Source: an uncultured Actinomycetes bacterium (GTDB lineage Bacteria; Actinomycetota; Actinomycetes; S36-B12; UBA5976). From it: 6,511 nucleotides of DNA. Under the pieces are notes generated by a model, which was given only the letters and a program-made list of their open reading frames with translations, had not been told where the DNA came from and did no database searches. Shown here piece after piece: positions 6,485 to 6,511 of this stretch (position 1 is the first letter of the stretch; each line of letters begins with the position of its first letter). Both the position numbers and the translations under genes were made by a program. Location: contig CAIYGJ010000023.1 in assembly GCA_903925705.1 (NCBI GenBank), positions 1 through 6,511 on the forward strand. The letters run 5' to 3'.

Positions 6485-6511
6485 CTAGCGCCTTTCAGGT
6501 CGCTCCATTCT
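6485..6511 (-). other. Short open frame ending one base before the ABC-F start (upstream gene tail or mini-leader)
   Basis: The minus strand reads AGA ATG GAG CGA CCT GAA AGG CGC TAG, then C, then the GTG of the ABC-F gene. From the ATG at 6508 this is a 7-residue peptide, MERPERR. Because the frame is open to the window edge, it could equally be the last residues of an upstream gene ending in RMERPERR, with a one-base gap matching the tight junctions elsewhere. It contains the ABC-F Shine-Dalgarno site. Short leaders control some antibiotic-resistance ABC-F genes, but 27 bases cannot decide between these readings. Confidence 0.25.
6491..6496 (-). promoter_or_regulatory. Shine-Dalgarno site that fixes the ABC-F GTG start
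   Basis: On the minus strand GAAAGG lies 7 bases before the GTG at 6483-6481. It matches the AGAAAGGAGG-type complement of the 16S 3' end. The GTG frame stays open upstream to the window edge (reading EWSDLKGAS), so length alone does not set the start. The site, plus the normal family N-terminus NLINLENVSLSYG just after it, favours GTG. Confidence 0.6.

Overview
The window carries five protein-coding genes that are complete or nearly so, plus one gene cut by the left edge. They are packed very tightly. The only real intergenic gap is 70 bp, upstream of argG. By eye the base composition is a little under 50% GC. The mix of moderate GC, zero-length gene junctions, a leaderless-type promoter and a GTG-started ABC-F gene suggests a streamlined, low-GC actinobacterium, such as a freshwater plankton lineage like the acI/Nanopelagicales group. 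That placement is an inference from style and protein flavour; there is no rRNA or marker gene here to confirm it.

Positions 1-1422 (+ strand) hold the C-terminal part of a class I/II PLP-dependent aminotransferase. It abuts a D-2-hydroxyacid dehydrogenase of the glyoxylate/hydroxypyruvate reductase type with no gap. The two could act in sequence: transamination of an amino acid such as serine gives a 2-oxo acid, which the second enzyme reduces to a 2-hydroxy acid such as D-glycerate. The substrates are inferred.

Positions 1423-1492 are non-coding. They hold two small GC-rich hairpins and a TAGACT -10 box placed exactly where a leaderless mRNA would begin at the argG ATG.

Positions 1493-4692 (+ strand) form a three-gene operon. 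It contains argG (argininosuccinate synthase, the long E. coli-like form) and two tandem EamA-family (DMT superfamily) transporters. The argG stop touches the GTG start of the first transporter (TAAGTG), and the two transporter genes overlap by one base (TAATG). The transporters are diverged paralogues with a gap-free alignment and 50% identity by hand count. The context suggests, but does not prove, transport of an arginine-pathway or related amino acid.

Positions 4702-6483 (- strand) encode a Uup-like ABC-F ATPase that converges on the operon with 9 bp between stops. It starts at GTG behind a clear Shine-Dalgarno site. A short open frame (MERPERR, then stop) ends one base before that start; it is either the tail of an upstream gene or a small leader. 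Most of the window is housekeeping. I see no mobile element, CRISPR array, RNA gene or defence system. The argG-linked paired EamA transporters are the least ordinary content.
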